Positions 31,537 through 44,854 of a stretch of DNA of 64,000 nt are shown piece after piece (position 1 is the first letter of the stretch; each line of letters starts with the position of its first letter). The notes under the pieces are model-generated. The model was not told the origin of the DNA, made no database searches, and worked only from the letters and a program-made list of their open reading frames with translations. The stretch comes from Scilla litardierei (lineage: Eukaryota > Streptophyta > Magnoliopsida > Asparagales > Asparagaceae), in NCBI GenBank assembly GCA_030789695.1, contig CM061139.1:6153878-6217877 (forward strand), given 5' to 3'. Position numbers and translations under genes: made by a program.

Positions 31537-33589
31537 ATGTTAGACTCCATGCCGATCACTCGGAACCCTGACCGCGGCAAGGATCCCGTGGGTCAGGAGC
31601 CACTCTCTCTACCAATCACCCCGGTGACGGACCCCCCTCCGGGGATAGGCGCCGAGACAGTCCAAACTTCGGCCCGTGTAATCCAGAAGAGCTTCGAGGC
31701 CGTTACTCAGGCGATGGGAGGCTACGCAGCGGCGGGAGCAGAGCCACCACCCGGCCCCTCGGAGCCCCCGAATGTGAGACGGAATCTTCACCCTCAGTTC
31801 GAGGAGGAGGGGGAGACAGGGGGCTCGTCAAGGAGATTGTGGCCCAGCAGAAGCTTCTGAAAGAGGAAATGGAGGTCGCGCGGCTGTGGAGGCGCCGGGA
31901 AGAGGCAGCCGTCGCGCAAAGGCATTTGGACGAAGCGGCCGAGACCGCCCGGCGGGCCTACCAAGACGAAGAAACCGCCTGCCACCAGCTCCGCTTCATC
32001 ATTGCGGAACGCGAAAGGCTACGGAGGGAGGATGAAGGCAACCGGGAAATCCCGGAGGTGTCGGCGATGGGCCGATGGCCCTGGGATGGGCGCGGCCCGC
32101 TGTTGGCCAGATCCCCACCAGGAGGAGGGAGTCCGCCCTGCCGGTGCCACTCCCCCGATCGCCTGCACAAGGAAGCCGTTTGTCGACAACTACGCTTCCT
32201 CACCGCCGAGCACGAAAGGCTTCTGCGGGAGAATCGGGAGCAGATGGAGATCCGGGAGGAGGCAGCAGGAGGACGATGGTACTGGGAGAACCGTAGCCCG
32301 CAACCCGTCAAATCCTCAACCCGGAGAAGGAGTCCCCCCAGGCAACGGTCACGCTACTCCCCGGGGCAGGAGGACCGTTGGCAGCCGAGGCGCGACCGGA
32401 GCCAGACCCCCGAATGGTGAAGGGGGGATGCGCCCGAGTGCCCTACCTACCCGGAGGAAGCCACGCCGCTGGCACGGTGGATCACGTCCGCCCTAACACC
32501 AGTAAGGTTCAAACCCCCCCCCCCCACCTGGCCACCTACCACGGAAGAGGCGACCCCCTCACGCACGTGCAGCAATACCGGGGGGCAATGGAGGCGCAGG
32601 ATGTGGATGAGGCATTCCTGTGCCGTTATTTCTCACAAAGTCTGAGGGGCACAGCGTTGGATTGGTACTTAGGCCTACCCTCATGATCCATTGGGAGCTT
32701 TGGCGAACTGTCCCACAAGTTCTGCCAAGAGTTTCGGGCCGGGCGGACGAAGAAGAAGCCCTTGGACTATCTCAGCACGATAGTCCAAGGGGAAGGGGAG
32801 ACGACGAGTAGATACCTGCGCCGCTTTCAGGAGGAGAGACGGGCGGTGGTGACCTGCGGCGACGAGGTACTCATGCTGGCCTTTAAGATAGGATTGCAGA
32901 CTCGGAGCCTCCATAAATCCCTGCTCCGAGATCCGCCGGCCGACTATGAGGCACTGGTTGCTATGGCGGAGAGGCATGCATTGGCCGAAGAGACCCTCGG
33001 CACGAAGGCCCTATTTCCCCTGACGAAACCACTTCGAGGCGAGCCCAAATCACCCCCTCGGCCAAGGCAGGAAGAGGGGCATCGGGGCCGCGAGCAACTG
33101 GCCCGACCAAGGTGCGACCCGACGGGGCGTCGCCCGCAGGATCGTCTAGGCCCGGTCTGAGAGCTTGCCCCGGCCCAAGGGGCCACCCGAGCCATCCCAA
33201 GACAGGAAGGCCCCCTGCAGGCCCACTACACACAGCTCAACGCCCCCATGTTAGAGGTTCTGGCCGCGACGACGAGGGCCGGACTGCTGCCGGAGCCTCC
33301 CCGGGGGATGAGGTCGGATCCGGCAAAGCGGGATCTCCGGAGGTATTGCCAATATCACCGTGACCATGGCCACGATACCGACCATTGCTACACTCTTAAG
33401 AGAGAGATCGAGCGGCTGATCCAGACGGGCCACTTGGGAGGCTTCGTGGGGGACAGGCGGGCAATACAAGGAGAGAGAGCCCCCCGGGAGGCACGAGGGC
33501 CGGAGCCGCCAGCGGACCATGGACAGGAGGAGCCGCCCCCTGGGGCGATCATGCGCATAGAGATGATAAGCGAGGGGGGCCGTCCCTAG
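31537..33589 (+). pseudogene. Tat gag
   Basis: The N-terminal part (ATG 31537) is open to 31860, then the reading shifts to a Glu/Arg-rich, likely coiled-coil segment (31839-32420; MEVARLWRRREEA, RFIIAERERL, RFLTAEHERL, the last two an internal repeat). It shifts again to the capsid-like domain (32378-33160: YHGRGDPLTHVQQY, LRGTALDWYLGLPS, FCQEFRAGRTKKKPLDYL). A TGA at 32684-32686 stands where Trp is expected, and another TGA is at 33158-33160. The frame ends with RYCQYHRDHGHDTDHCYTLK (about 33343-33402), the zinc-binding motif typical of Tat gag. At least two frameshifts and two stops inactivate it. Confidence 0.85.
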
Positions 33590-33603
33590 GTGGGACATCA
33601 CCC

Positions 33604-36600
33604 ATGATCACGGAGGCAGGTGTCCGACAGGTGATGGTAGCAGGCACCAACGGTAGGCCAAAGCGGAGAAGGACAAGCCGACCCCCTATCACCTTCACCG
33701 AGGGAGATCAGCGGGAGGTTGGGAATCAGTGCGATGACGCCCTCATCATTGAGGCTCGGATCGGGGCGGTCATCGTTAGCCGGCTCCTGATCGACACCGG
33801 AAGCTCCTGCGACATCCTGTTCCTGTCAACAGTCGAAAGGATGGGGTGGGGGCACGTGGACCTAAGGCCCTGCTCGGGCCCCATTGTCAGCTTCACCGGC
33901 CATGTGATCCCCATGGTGGGGACGATCACCCTACCGATGACTCTGGGGGAGGAACCGAGGGTCGTCATGAAGGGGACACGGTTCATCATCATCGACATCG
34001 CGTCGGCATACAACAGAATCATAGTGCATCCATACATGACGGTCATAGAGGCGCTCCCCAGCCTGCTACACCAGATGATGAAATTCTGGACCCTGCGGGG
34101 GTGGGACTGGTGCGGGGAAACCAGGAGGTGTCTGGGGGCCACGACGAGGGGCCAGTCAGGCGCAGGAGCCCGAAGCGGGCCCTGACGGTCCTCATCCCCG
34201 ACGAGAGGGAGGACTTCTGCGACCAGTGGCCGACCCCAGCCGAGGAGGTCGAGGAGGTGCCCGTCGCCGCGGAGGAGGAAAGAACCGTCTCCATCGGGAC
34301 GAAACTCCCGGCCGCCCTAAGGGCGGCCCCCATCGACCTGCTCCAGGAAAACATGGATATATTCGCCTGGTCACCTGCAGATATGCCAGGGGTTGACCCG
34401 ACGGTGATTTCCCATAGGTTGAACGCGGACCCAGTAGCCCGACCGGTCTGACAGAAGAATAGGAGCGCGGGGGGCGAAAAGAAGAGGGCAGTCGAGGAAG
34501 AGGTAGAGCAGCTCCTCAAAGCCAAGTTTGTCCGGCCAGTGGACTATCCGGACTGGCTCGTCAACGTCATTTTGGTGAAGAAGCCCAGCGGAAAATGGCG
34601 CATGTGCGTCGACTTCACCGACCTTAACAAGGTGTGCCCAAAGGACAGTTTCCCCCTCCCATGAATCGACCACTTGGTGGACCAGGCGTCCGGTTACGAG
34701 TTGTTAAGCTTTATAGACGCCTTCTCGGGCTACAACCAGATACCGATGGTAGAGGAGGACGAGGAAAAGATGTCCTTCATCACTGATAAGGGCACCTTCT
34801 GTTACACCAAGATGCCCTTTGGACTGAAAAACGCCAGGGCGACCTATCAGCGGATGGTAGACCGAATATTCAGCCCACATGTGGGGCAAAACTTGGAGGT
34901 CTACATCGACGACATGATGGTAAAGAGTAGGAGGGCCCCAGACCACCTCGCTGACTTACAGGAAAAGTTTCAAAGGGTCCGTCGATACAACTTAAGACTG
35001 AACCCCGCGAAGTGCATCTTCGACGTGTAGTCGGGGAAATTCCTAGGCTTCATGATAACGAAGCGGGGGATCGAGGCGAACCCTGACAAGGTGACGGCCC
35101 TCATCAATATGGCAGAACCCCGGACGATCCGGGACTTGCAACGACTGAATGGCCGGATCACTGCTCTGGGGCGATTCCTGTCGAAATCTACGGAGAAGTC
35201 GCTCCCCTTCTTCAGGGTCTTGCACACTGCCTTTGGTGAAGCTAAGGACAAAAGGAAAGTGATCCCATGGGACGACGACTATGCACGGGCATTCACAGAG
35301 CTGAGGGCTTACCTACAAAGTCCGCCGCTCCTCGCACGGCCGGAAGAAGGCGAACCCCTAGGGTTGTACTTGGCAACCAACGAAGAGGCCGTTAGTTCCG
35401 TCTTAATCAAGGAGGAAGGGGGCATGCAGCGCCCTGTATATTACGCCAACCGGATCCTCTAGGAGGTGAAGACTCGCTACAGTCCCATTGAGAGAGCCGC
35501 CTACTGCCTGATCACCACAGCTCGAAAGCTCCGACCATACTTCCAGGCCCAACCCATCGCCGTCCACACCGACATGCCCCTCGAGAAAAACCTTAAGAGA
35601 TTGGAGTGGTCGGGGAGGATGCTCAACTGGAGTGTCGAGCTCAGCGAGTTCGACATAACATACAAAGCCCGGACGGCGATTAAAGGCCAGCCGTTGGCCG
35701 ACTTCGTGGTGGAGTGCACTGCAGGGGGCGCCCCAGGGGACCAACCAGAGCCCCCATCGGCGACCGTGTCCCCGCGGGGGGTAAGGGTGGCAGAACCCTC
35801 GGAGCCCTCCCGGATGGACGTGGACGAATTATGGATCATCCACGTCGATGGCTCCGCGACGGGATCCGGGACAGGGGCGGGTATCGTCATTCAAACCCCC
35901 GACGGGTGCTCGTTGGAATACGCCCTGCGCTTCAACTTCCCGGCAACCAACAATGTCACGGATTATGAGGCCGCGGTCAACGGGCTGAAGCCCGGAAGGG
36001 CAGTTGGGGCGACGAACGTGTTGCTCCTTAGCGACTCATGGCTCGTCGTCCAACAGATCCAAGGAAGCTTCGAGGCCCGAGAAGAAACGATGAAGCGCTA
36101 CCTTAAGCACATCCAGTCGAGCTTCGCAAGTTCAAGAAGGCGGACGTCCAGCACCTATCCCGCTCCAACAATCTTCAGGCGGACGCCCTGTCTAAGCTGG
36201 CTTCCTCCTCCGCGGCCGAGATCGGGAAGGCCATCTACGTCAAAAGCCTATTGACCCCAACCATTGACGAAGAAGAACTAATGTGTGCGGGCACAGTGAC
36301 GACGTGGATGACCCCCATTATGAAGTACTTGGAGACAGGGGACCTGCCTGAGGAGCGGATGCTGGCTAAAAAGGTGGAGAGACGGGCCCTGTCATTCGTA
36401 CTCCCCGACGGAGTGTTGTACCACCGCCGCCGTGCCAACTTCGACGTCCTGCCCTATCTAAAGTGCTTGGGCCCGGAGCAGGCTGAGCAAGTCATCCGCG
36501 AAGTGCACGAAGGCTTCTGCGGAAACCACCATGGCGGTCGCACCATCACCCACAAAATAATGCACCAGGGGTACTATTGGCCGACAATGATCCAGGATGC

Positions 36601-37552
36601 GGTTCAATACGTCAAGAGGTGTGAGGCGTGCCAGAAATTCTGTCGACGAACGACTGCACCTCCGGCTAACTTGATGCCCATTGTGAGCCCGATCCCCTTC
36701 ACCAAATGGGGACTCGACATCCTTGGGCCTTTCCCGAAGGCCTCCGAGTGAAGAAAATATCTAGTCGTTGCCGTGGACTACTTCACGAAGTGGGTGGAGG
36801 CTGAGCCGCTGGCGCGTATCACGTGGACGGACATGAAGGGCTTTATCTGGCAGTCCATTATATGTCGCTTCGGGATACCCCGCTCGATAGTCACGGATAA
36901 CGGAAGGCAGTTCGATTGCGAAGGCTTCCGTGACTTCTGTTCGGGCTGGGGAATCAAACTCCATTTCGCGTCAGTTGCCCACCCGCAGTGCAATGGAATG
37001 GCGGAGGCTGCAAATAAATGCATCTTGAACCCTATGAAGAAAAAGGTGGACGCCGCCCTTGGGGAATGGGTCGACGAGCTGCCGGGAATCCTATGGTCCT
37101 ATCGCACCACCCACAAGGCCTCGACCGGAGAAAGCCCGTTCATGCTGGTATACGGATCGGAGGCAGTCGTTCCCGTAGAGATTGGAGAAGAAACGCTCCG
37201 GCTAAAACTCTTCGACGAAGAGATCAATGGAGAGGGGCTCGGCCTCAGTCTCGAATTGGTGGATGAGATAAGAGACCGAGCCCTAACGAACCTCGTCAAG
37301 CACAGCCAGAGGATGGCACGGTACTATGATTACCGGGTGAAGCAGCGGACTTTCAGGATTGGTGACTTGGTCCTCAGAGACGCCACCTTTAGACCCGAGA
37401 CCGCCCTCCGGGGGAAGCTGGCTGCCAAATGGGAAGGTCCATACAAGGTCATCGATATCATCGGGCCAGCCACGTACATCTTGGCAACCCCAGACGGGAG
37501 TGAGCTAGCCCATCCTTGGAATGCGAAGCACCTGCTAAAGTTCTACCAATAG
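33604..37552 (+). pseudogene. Tat pol: protease, RT, two RNase H domains, integrase
   Basis: Protease has IDTGSSCDILF (about 33790). After a frameshift near 34080 RT reads KWRMCVDFTDLNKVCPKD (about 34590), MPFGLKNA and an intact YIDDMMVKS (about 34901). A degraded first RNase H (LYLATNEEAVSSVLI, about 35365) is followed by a second one starting WIIHVDGSATGSG (about 35833), the archaeal-like domain known from Tat elements. Integrase has the zinc region (HEGFCGNHHGG, CEACQKF), GLDILGPFPK and TDNGRQF. Stops are at 34449, 34662, 35028, 35460 and 36749, and a further frameshift is near 36115. The C-terminus ends HLLKFYQ at 37552. Most stops are single C-to-T-type changes. Confidence 0.9.
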
Positions 37553-37639
37553 TTGTAAGTTTTTCTTTTATATATACAAGATACACGTCTACCCGCTTTC
37601 CCCAAGTTGGTTGTTTCCACATGAGTGTTTCAGCGTGAA

Positions 37640-39534
37640 CCTCCGAACCTCTGAGGTAGGGCCAACCCTATCCACCCAAACCAGAGAAGGGCACGGGTCG
37701 GGCCACGCGCCCGCTCCCCCCCTCAAGATCTCTGGTGCAGGGCCAACCCTAGCCACCCAAACCAGAGAAGGGCACGGGCCGGGCCACGCGCCCGCTCCCC
37801 CCCTCAAGACCTCTGGGGCAGGGCCAACCCTAGCCACCCAAACCATAGAAGGAGACGGGCCAGGCCACGCGCCCGCTCCCCCCTCAAGACCTCTGGGGCA
37901 GGGCCAACCCTAGCCACCCAAACCAGAGAAGGGCATGGGCCGGGCCACGCGCCCGCTCTCCCCCTCAAGACCTCTGGGGCAGGGCCAACCCTAGCCAACC
38001 AAACCAGAGAAGGGCACGGGCCGGGCTACGCGCCCGCTCCCCCCCTTAAGACCTCTAGGGCAGGGCCAACCCTAGCCACCCAAACCAGAGAAGGGCACGG
38101 GCCGGGCCACGCGCCCGCTCTCCCCCTCAAGACCTCTGGGGCAGGGCCAACCCTAGCCACCCAAACCATAGAAGGGCACGGGCCGGGCTACGCGCCCGCT
38201 CCCCCCTCAAGACCTCTGGGGCAGGGCCAACCCTAGCCACCCAAACCAGAGAAGGGCACGGACCGGGCTACGCGCCCACTCCCCCCCCCCCCCTCAAGAC
38301 CTCTGGGACAGGGCCAACCCTAGCCACCCAAACCAGAGAAGGGCACGGACCGGACTACGCGCCTGCTCCCCCCTTAAGACCTCTGGGGTAGGGCCAACCC
38401 TAGCCACCCAAACCAGAGAAGGGCACGGGCCCGGCTACGTGCCCGCTCCCCCCTAAGACCTCTGTGGCAGGGCCAACCCTAGCCACCCAAACCAGAGAAG
38501 GGCACGGGCCGGGATACGCGCCCGCTCCCCCCCTCAAGACCTCTGGGGCAGGGCCAACCCTAGCCACCCAACCAGAGAAAGGCACGGGCCGGGCTACACA
38601 CCCGCTCCCCCCCAAGACCTCTGGGGCAGGACCAACCCTAGCCACCCAAACCAGAGAAGGGCACGGGCCGAGCTACACGCCCGCTCCCCCCTCCAGACCT
38701 CTGGGGCAGGGCCAACCCTAGCCACCCAAACCAGAGAAGGGCACGGGCCGAGATACACGCCAGCTCCCCCCCCCCTCAAGACCTCTGGGGCAGGGCCAAC
38801 CCTAGCCACCCAAACCAGAGAAGGGCACATGACGGGCTATGCACCCGCTCCCCCCCAAGACCTCTGGGGCAGGGCCAACCCTAGCCACCCAAACCAGAGA
38901 AGGGCACGGGCCGGGCTACACTCCCGCTCCCCCCTCCAGACCTCTGGGGCAGGGCCAACCCTAGCCACCCAAACCAGAGAAGGGCACGGGCCGGGATACG
39001 TGCCCGCTCCCCCCCTCAAGACCTCTAGGGCAGGGCCAACCCTAGCCACCCAAACCAGATAAGGGCACGGGCCGGGCTACGCGCCCGCTCCCCCCCTCAA
39101 GACCTCTGGGGCAGGGCCAACCCTAGCCACCCAAACCAGAGAAGGGCACGGGCCGGGCTACGCACCCGCTCCCCCCCTCAAGACCTCTGGGGCAGGGCCA
39201 ACCCTAGCCACCCAAACCAGAGAAGGGCACGGGCTGGGCTACATGCCCGCTCCACCCCTCAAGACCTCTGGGGCAGGGCCAACCCTAGCCACCCAAACCA
39301 GAGAAGGGCACGGGCCGGGCTACGCGCATGCTCCCCCCTCAAGACCTCTGGGGCAGGTCCAACCCTAGCCACCTAAACCAGAGAAGGGCACGGGCCGGGC
39401 TACGTGCCCGCTCCCCCCCTCAAGACCTCTGGGGCAGGGCCAACCCTAGCCACCCAAACTAGAGAAGGGCACGGGCCGGGCTACGCGCCCGCTCCCCCCC
39501 CCCCCCCCCAAGACCTCTGGGGCAGGGACAACCC
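37640..39534 (+). repeat. 80-bp tandem repeat array, left part (about 24 copies)
   Basis: Unit: GGGGCAGGGCCAACCCTAGC, CACCCAAACCAGAGAAGGGC, ACGGGCCGGGCTACGCGCCC, then GCTC, a C-run of 5 to 15, and TCAAGACCTCT. Starts recur every 78-90 bp, the spread coming mostly from the C-run. The array starts 90 bp after pol and is interrupted by the copia element; four more copies follow at 47391-47720. Long frames on both strands across it merely reflect the period and are not genes. Confidence 0.9.
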
Positions 39535-40141
39535 TGTAGGATCCTGTCCAAAACAGAGTTAGGATCGATAATATGAAGTTTAGACTTACGCTTGCGTATG
39601 CGGCACGGTAGTCTACGAACTTCGCCTTCGGATTCGCCACGACGGATCGAGTCTTCTCACGAACGGAGTAAGGCTACTAAATCCACAATCTAAATCTCTA
39701 CTTTAGATTAAGAACTTGGATAGAGGAAGAGAAAGGATTTCTGCAGAGCTTCGCTAGAATGAAGTTGCATGCATGAATTTCATGCAAAAGGTGTAAAAAA
39801 TGGCTTACCCTTGGGTCTTATTTATAGCCCCCAAGGTAGTTATTTTAGGGTAAGTTGTTCCTTTGGAACAACTTAATTAAGGTGTACCATGATACATGGC
39901 ACATTATAAGCTTAAGTTGTACCATATGCATGGTACAACATAAGCTTAAGATATTCCCCCTTTATTAGCCATATGTCGCATGCACTTATGCATATATAAT
40001 GCGACTTTCCCACTCATCCAGAGATCCTCTCCGCAAGGGAACAGATTCTCTTTGTACACGACTTCGTGTACGCGACGTTCAAGGTCCGTATTCCCTCGTA
40101 CATCCCCCACAAGGGTGTACAAACGTCTTCCATATCCAACA
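39535..40141 (-). repeat. Copia 3' LTR (left, minus-strand element)
   Basis: On the plus strand it reads TGTAGGATCC to ATATCCAACA. A TATA box on the minus strand is at about 39827-39834 (TATAAATA). Three strong hairpins lie within: 10-bp arms at 39852-39874, 9-bp arms at 39917-39938, and 8-bp arms at 40054-40071. Next to it, TGTGAGTGGGAGA on the minus strand is the polypurine tract. Confidence 0.95.
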
Positions 40142-41224
40142 TCTCCCACTCACACTTGAGGGGATTGTAAGAGAACGTCTTTCCCTTAGTTCTTTCATCT
40201 ATCATACCGAGAAATAGACCGTGCGACCGTCATGCGCGTAGAGTCTGTTGTTGTGCACTTGTTAGAGATACACAACGACCTCGAAGGTGCAAAGTTGAGT
40301 AGTTCAACGCATGCTTTACCCTAGATTATTTCTTCGCATTTCTTATACTTTATATTCAACAATTGAATCCCATCTGGATTACAATTGGCTGGCCAGCTTT
40401 GAATCATTAAAGTCCAAATGCGAATATGAAATCAATCTTCCTCTTCTTGTGAACCTTCTAATCTTGACTTGATTCGCTTTTCTAACGTGCCCCGCCGAGC
40501 CGAATTATCATAGCCCATAAGTAACACGCTAAGATAGCGATCATCTCGTCAAATCTAAAGGAACCAATTGGAGTCCTTGAGGGTAAGAGTTAAGACCCGT
40601 ATGGCCTTTGAGTCTCACATAATAGCAAACACTATTGCTACTAACTCAGTGATCGAAATGCATACGTGGTATGAACACGTATTACAACATCACTCCTTTC
40701 CCAGGGAGAGTATGTCTTAATGATGTTGTACGGATGAAAAGATCAGACACCACAGTGCCTATCTTTTTGAGTCCCTTTACTACTCGTGAAATATTCACGG
40801 ACTCTCATCCTGCATAAGACAGATAGGATTTAAAAAATCCTACGAGATCTCTTTCAAATATCCTTGTGATACAGATCTCAGATCTTTTGTAAGCATCCAT
40901 ATGATGCAGATCTTTCATTCGACTATCTTGTTTAAGTCATGACTCTAAATCATTCGTCTAATGATTTTGACTTTAAACTAGTCTCATCTCTATCTTATCC
41001 ATCTGATAAGATAAGGCGGTTGCTCATGTGAGAGAGCCAACCTTTATCTGTCCGACATACACACAATTCAGCTGAGATTTCAAAAATGTACACAAACATT
41101 TCTTAAGAAATTCATATGCAATGTTTGAAAAAGAACTTATTCTTTTATTAAATTTGATCTTTCTTAGACATGGGAATATATATTGGTACAACTCAGCTAA
41201 TACGCAATCCTTGGGATGATAAGT
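40142..41224 (-). other. Copia 3' noncoding region
   Basis: About 1.1 kb between the end of pol and the polypurine tract. It is AT-rich and includes short repeats around the word CAGATCT (about 40860-40925). I see no gene. Confidence 0.5.
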
Positions 41225-43990
41225 GTTTATAAAACACATTTCTGGGGATCGCTTTCGTAAGCTGATCCTCTATCATCTCATGCGTAGATATGTACCTTAT
41301 GTCTACCTTCTTGGTTTTATCATAGTCTTTTGCAAATCTGCCGTTCCTTTAAGATACTGCATTATCCTCTTAACCGCTTTCCAGTGTTCTTGCCCTGGGT
41401 TGGATTGGTAACAGCTTACCATTTCCAACGGCAAAACAGATGTCCGGTCTCGTACACACCATAGCGTACATAAGACTATCAACTGCACTGGAATATGGAA
41501 CTTTTTCCATAATTTCCTTTTCCTTTTGGTTCTTTGGACACGATTCCAGATATAAATTATCGCATATGCTTATATGAATATCAATGGACTTGCAGTCCTG
41601 CATATTAAATCGTTCTAGAACCTTCTTTATATAAGTCTCCTGTGAAAGAGAAAGAAGTTTCTTCGAATGATTCCTTGAAATCTTAACTCCAAGGATATAT
41701 GCGGCTTTTCCTATGCCTTTCATCTCAAATACTGATGAAAGCCAAGCCTTGATACTCATCTCAAAGCCCTTGTCATTTCCGGCTATTAAAATGTCATCTA
41801 CATATAGAGACATAATAACATGCTTGCTTTTAATCCTCTTGATATATACGTAGTTATCTTCATCAAGTATGGAAAATCCATTTGATAAGACAATTTCTTG
41901 AAATTGTATATACCATTGCCTCGAGATTATTTAAGACCATATATGGATTTACGAAGTTTACAAACCTCATGTTCGTTTCCTTCTTTTACAAACCCTGTTG
42001 GTTGTTCCATATAGATCTCCTCGTCCAATTCTCCATTGAGAAAGGCAGTCTTTACATCCATCTGATGTAATTCGAGGTATAAGCAAGCTACCATTTCCAG
42101 AATCATGCGAATCAGGGTAAAATGCACAACAGGTGAGAAGGTCTCTTCGTAGTCTATCCCTTCCTGTTGCGTAAAACCTTTCGCGACAAGGCGAGCTTTA
42201 TATCTGTCAATAGAGCCATCAGCCTTATGCTTGATCTTGAGAACCCATTTGTTCCCAATTGCTCTATGTCCTCTGGGTAAGTTAACTAAGTCCCAGACTT
42301 GGTTAACTTTCATGGATTTCAATTCCTCCTTCATCGCTTCCATCCATTTGTCTTTCGTAGGGCATGATGCGGCCTGTTTGAAAAATAGCAGGCTTGTCAT
42401 CATCTTGTAGTAAAGTCATAAAGGTTTGCGGAAATTCATCCTCAAATCTTAGAGGAGTCAACCTTGTACGACTACTACGTTGTATTTGAGATTCTTCAAG
42501 TCCTTGTTGACTCGAAGTTAGATCAATTCTAATATCACTCCCACTTGGAATGTCGTTAGAATTGCTCCCACTTGGATCATTATTCCCGTATGGAATAGGA
42601 TAATCGTCATTCGTATAATCCATTGGTGAAGGTTGAAACGTATTTTCGTTTTCACCAAGAATTCTCCCACTCGAATGAGGTAATCCTTCTTGATCATAAA
42701 TCTCAAATAGAGATAAGTCCTGACTTATCTCGCCCTGTCTTGGAAACTCGATTTTCCAAGAAAGTGACATCCCTCGACTCAAACTCAATTAGCCCACCAT
42801 TGTCTTCCTGACTAACATAAAACATAACCTTTGGAGTTTTCTGCGTATCGTATAAAGATACGTTTCCTTCCCCTTGGCCCAAGTTTGCCATACTTATGGG
42901 AGGAAATATGTGCGTAGAATGCACAACCCCAAGGTTTCAAAATGTCTAAGTCAGGAGACCTTTGGTTCCACAACTCATAAGGAGTGGAGCTAACTGATTT
43001 CGAGGGTACGCGGTTCAAAATAAAAGCGGCCGTCAATAATGCATCACCCCAAAAGGTGATTGGCAAGTTAGCTTGCGCCATCATTGATCGGACCAATTTT
43101 CATTAAAGTCCTATTCCTCCTTTCTGCAACACCAATTTGTTGAGGAGTATAAGGCATAGATACCTGATGTACTATGCCTTTTTCATCACAAAAGTTCCTT
43201 TAAACTTGTTGATTGATATTCACCGCCCCTATCGGTTCGCACGACCTTAATCTTGCGATCTAATTGATTCTCCACTAAACTCATATAGTTTTTAAAGCAG
43301 GTTTAGTGCTTTCACTTTTGTGGGATATCAAATAGATATGACCGAATCGGGTGAAATCATCAATAAAAGTGATGAAAAATAGGAGTTCCCGCGTCTTGTC
43401 TTGACATTCATCGGACCACATATGTCCGAATGGATAAGCTGTAATGGAACCTCGGCCCTTGTGCCGGTTCCAAACGGCTTGCGACAAGATTTCCTCACAA
43501 GGCAATGTTCGCAGGTCGACATTTCAACCTTTGAAACATTGGATAGAAGGCCACGTTTGGCAAGTCTATCTATACTCATTGGTCCAATATGACCAAGCCT
43601 TGTGTGCCAACAAATTATATTAGACTCATTAGTCAAAGAATTTGTCACAAGGAAATTTTCATTACATGAGGAAATACATTGTACTTATTACAATAAATCC
43701 TTTGAAATACAAACCCAGTACCAATAAAGGAATTATTACAAAATAGGTCCATATTACAATCATGAAGGAACCAATTATAACCAAGACCCATTAAATTGAC
43801 CACAGTATTAATATTTCTTTGAATATATGGAATGAAGAGAACATCATAAAGTAGGAGAGTGTGGCCGTTGTCCAAGCCTAGCTTGCAATTCCCAACGCCT
43901 TTCTCTACAACACGTGTGTTGTTTCCTACATTGATCCACTTCATTCCTTGGGGTATCCGGTGATACTCCACGAAGGACCGTCTGTCCTTT
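41225..43990 (-). pseudogene. Copia pol: protease end, integrase, RT, RNase H remnant
   Basis: Reading right to left: protease GATDHIAKD at about 43990 with the DSG codons disturbed by a frameshift; pre-integrase CWHTRLGHIG and CEHCLVRKSC (43645-43450); integrase start LIHSDICGPM; ANLPITFWGDALLTAA (about 43070); RT KWVLKIKHKADGSIDRYKAR (about 42220), QMDVKTAFLNGELDEEIY (about 42050) and SLYVDDILIAGND (about 41810). After a run ending MQYLKGTADLQKT (about 41330) the sequence jumps to LTKAIPRNVFYKHL (about 41240), so most of RNase H, roughly 120 codons, is missing. At least six frame changes are present. Confidence 0.85.
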
Positions 43991-43991
43991 G

Positions 43992-44854
43992 CTATGTGGT
44001 CGGTGGCACCTCGTCACTTCCACTCGTACACGAACGAGCATAGTGACCGAGTTTGTTGCACTTGAAGCACTTGATCCTTTTCAAGTCTTTCTTCTTGTGC
44101 CATTTCTTGTGCCCACCCTTATGTTTAGGTTCCTTGGTAGACTCAGGTTGCTTATTACGTTCATTAGAAGACTTCGAACGATCTTTACGTTTCTTTTCCC
44201 CGTGAGAGGAACTAGCAACCATGTGCACTTCTGCACTTGGCTTGGCAGCCGCAGCTCTTCCTCTAATTCGAGGTGCTTGGAAACATCGCTGAAGGTCTTG
44301 ATGCTCTCATTGTGAGTGAGATGCATCTTCATTTGATCCCACCCATTTGGTAGGGAACGTATGACTGCTTGGATTTGTTGCTCATCAGTGAGCACATGAC
44401 CTGCGTCCTTTAAGTCCGAGATAAGGTTCGCCATATGTCGCAGATGTTTCCCCATGGAATGATCTGGACGTTTCTTATATGTATCGAACCTTATAGTTAA
44501 GGCGTGAAGTTTGGACACCGATGTGCCACCGAACTTCTCCTCTAGCTTGGACCATATGTCCATGGCTAGGTCATGTTCTCGGAAGATGCGCATTATGTCA
44601 TCAGCCATACTGCTTAATAACGTAATGCGCGCTATCTTATTTTTCCGAGACCAAGCATCAAAAGCTTCCTTGTCTCGTCTGTGTTGGGCCGTAGTGCCCA
44701 ACTCGGGTTCAATCATTACGTTCTTTAGAGTTTCGAGCACTTCTTGCTCCTCTAAAACGTATTGTATCTTAATGGACCAAAGTTTGTAATTATCGCCGTT
44801 GAGTTTTTCACCTTTGTTTAACTCAGCGACGATATTCTTTGAAGCGGAAGACAT
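43992..44854 (-). pseudogene. Copia gag
   Basis: From ATG at 44854 on the minus strand the frame reads MSSASKNIVAELNKGEKLNG, DNYKLWSIKIQYVLEE and VIRSLPNGWDQMKMHL, a typical copia capsid (UBN2-like). A frameshift at about 44240 leads into a Lys/Ser-rich segment and one zinc knuckle CFKCNKLGHYARSC (about 44035-44076), ending at a TAG at about 43992. An upstream in-frame ATG at 44902 is possible, but the MSSASKN start fits the family better. Confidence 0.85.

Noticed and set aside
37589..39062. Several repetitive frames, such as GPGHAPAPPLKTS and WVARVGPAPEVLRGG repeats
   Set aside because: These are translations of the 80-bp tandem repeat, whose period and C-run length set the frame. They change frame between copies.
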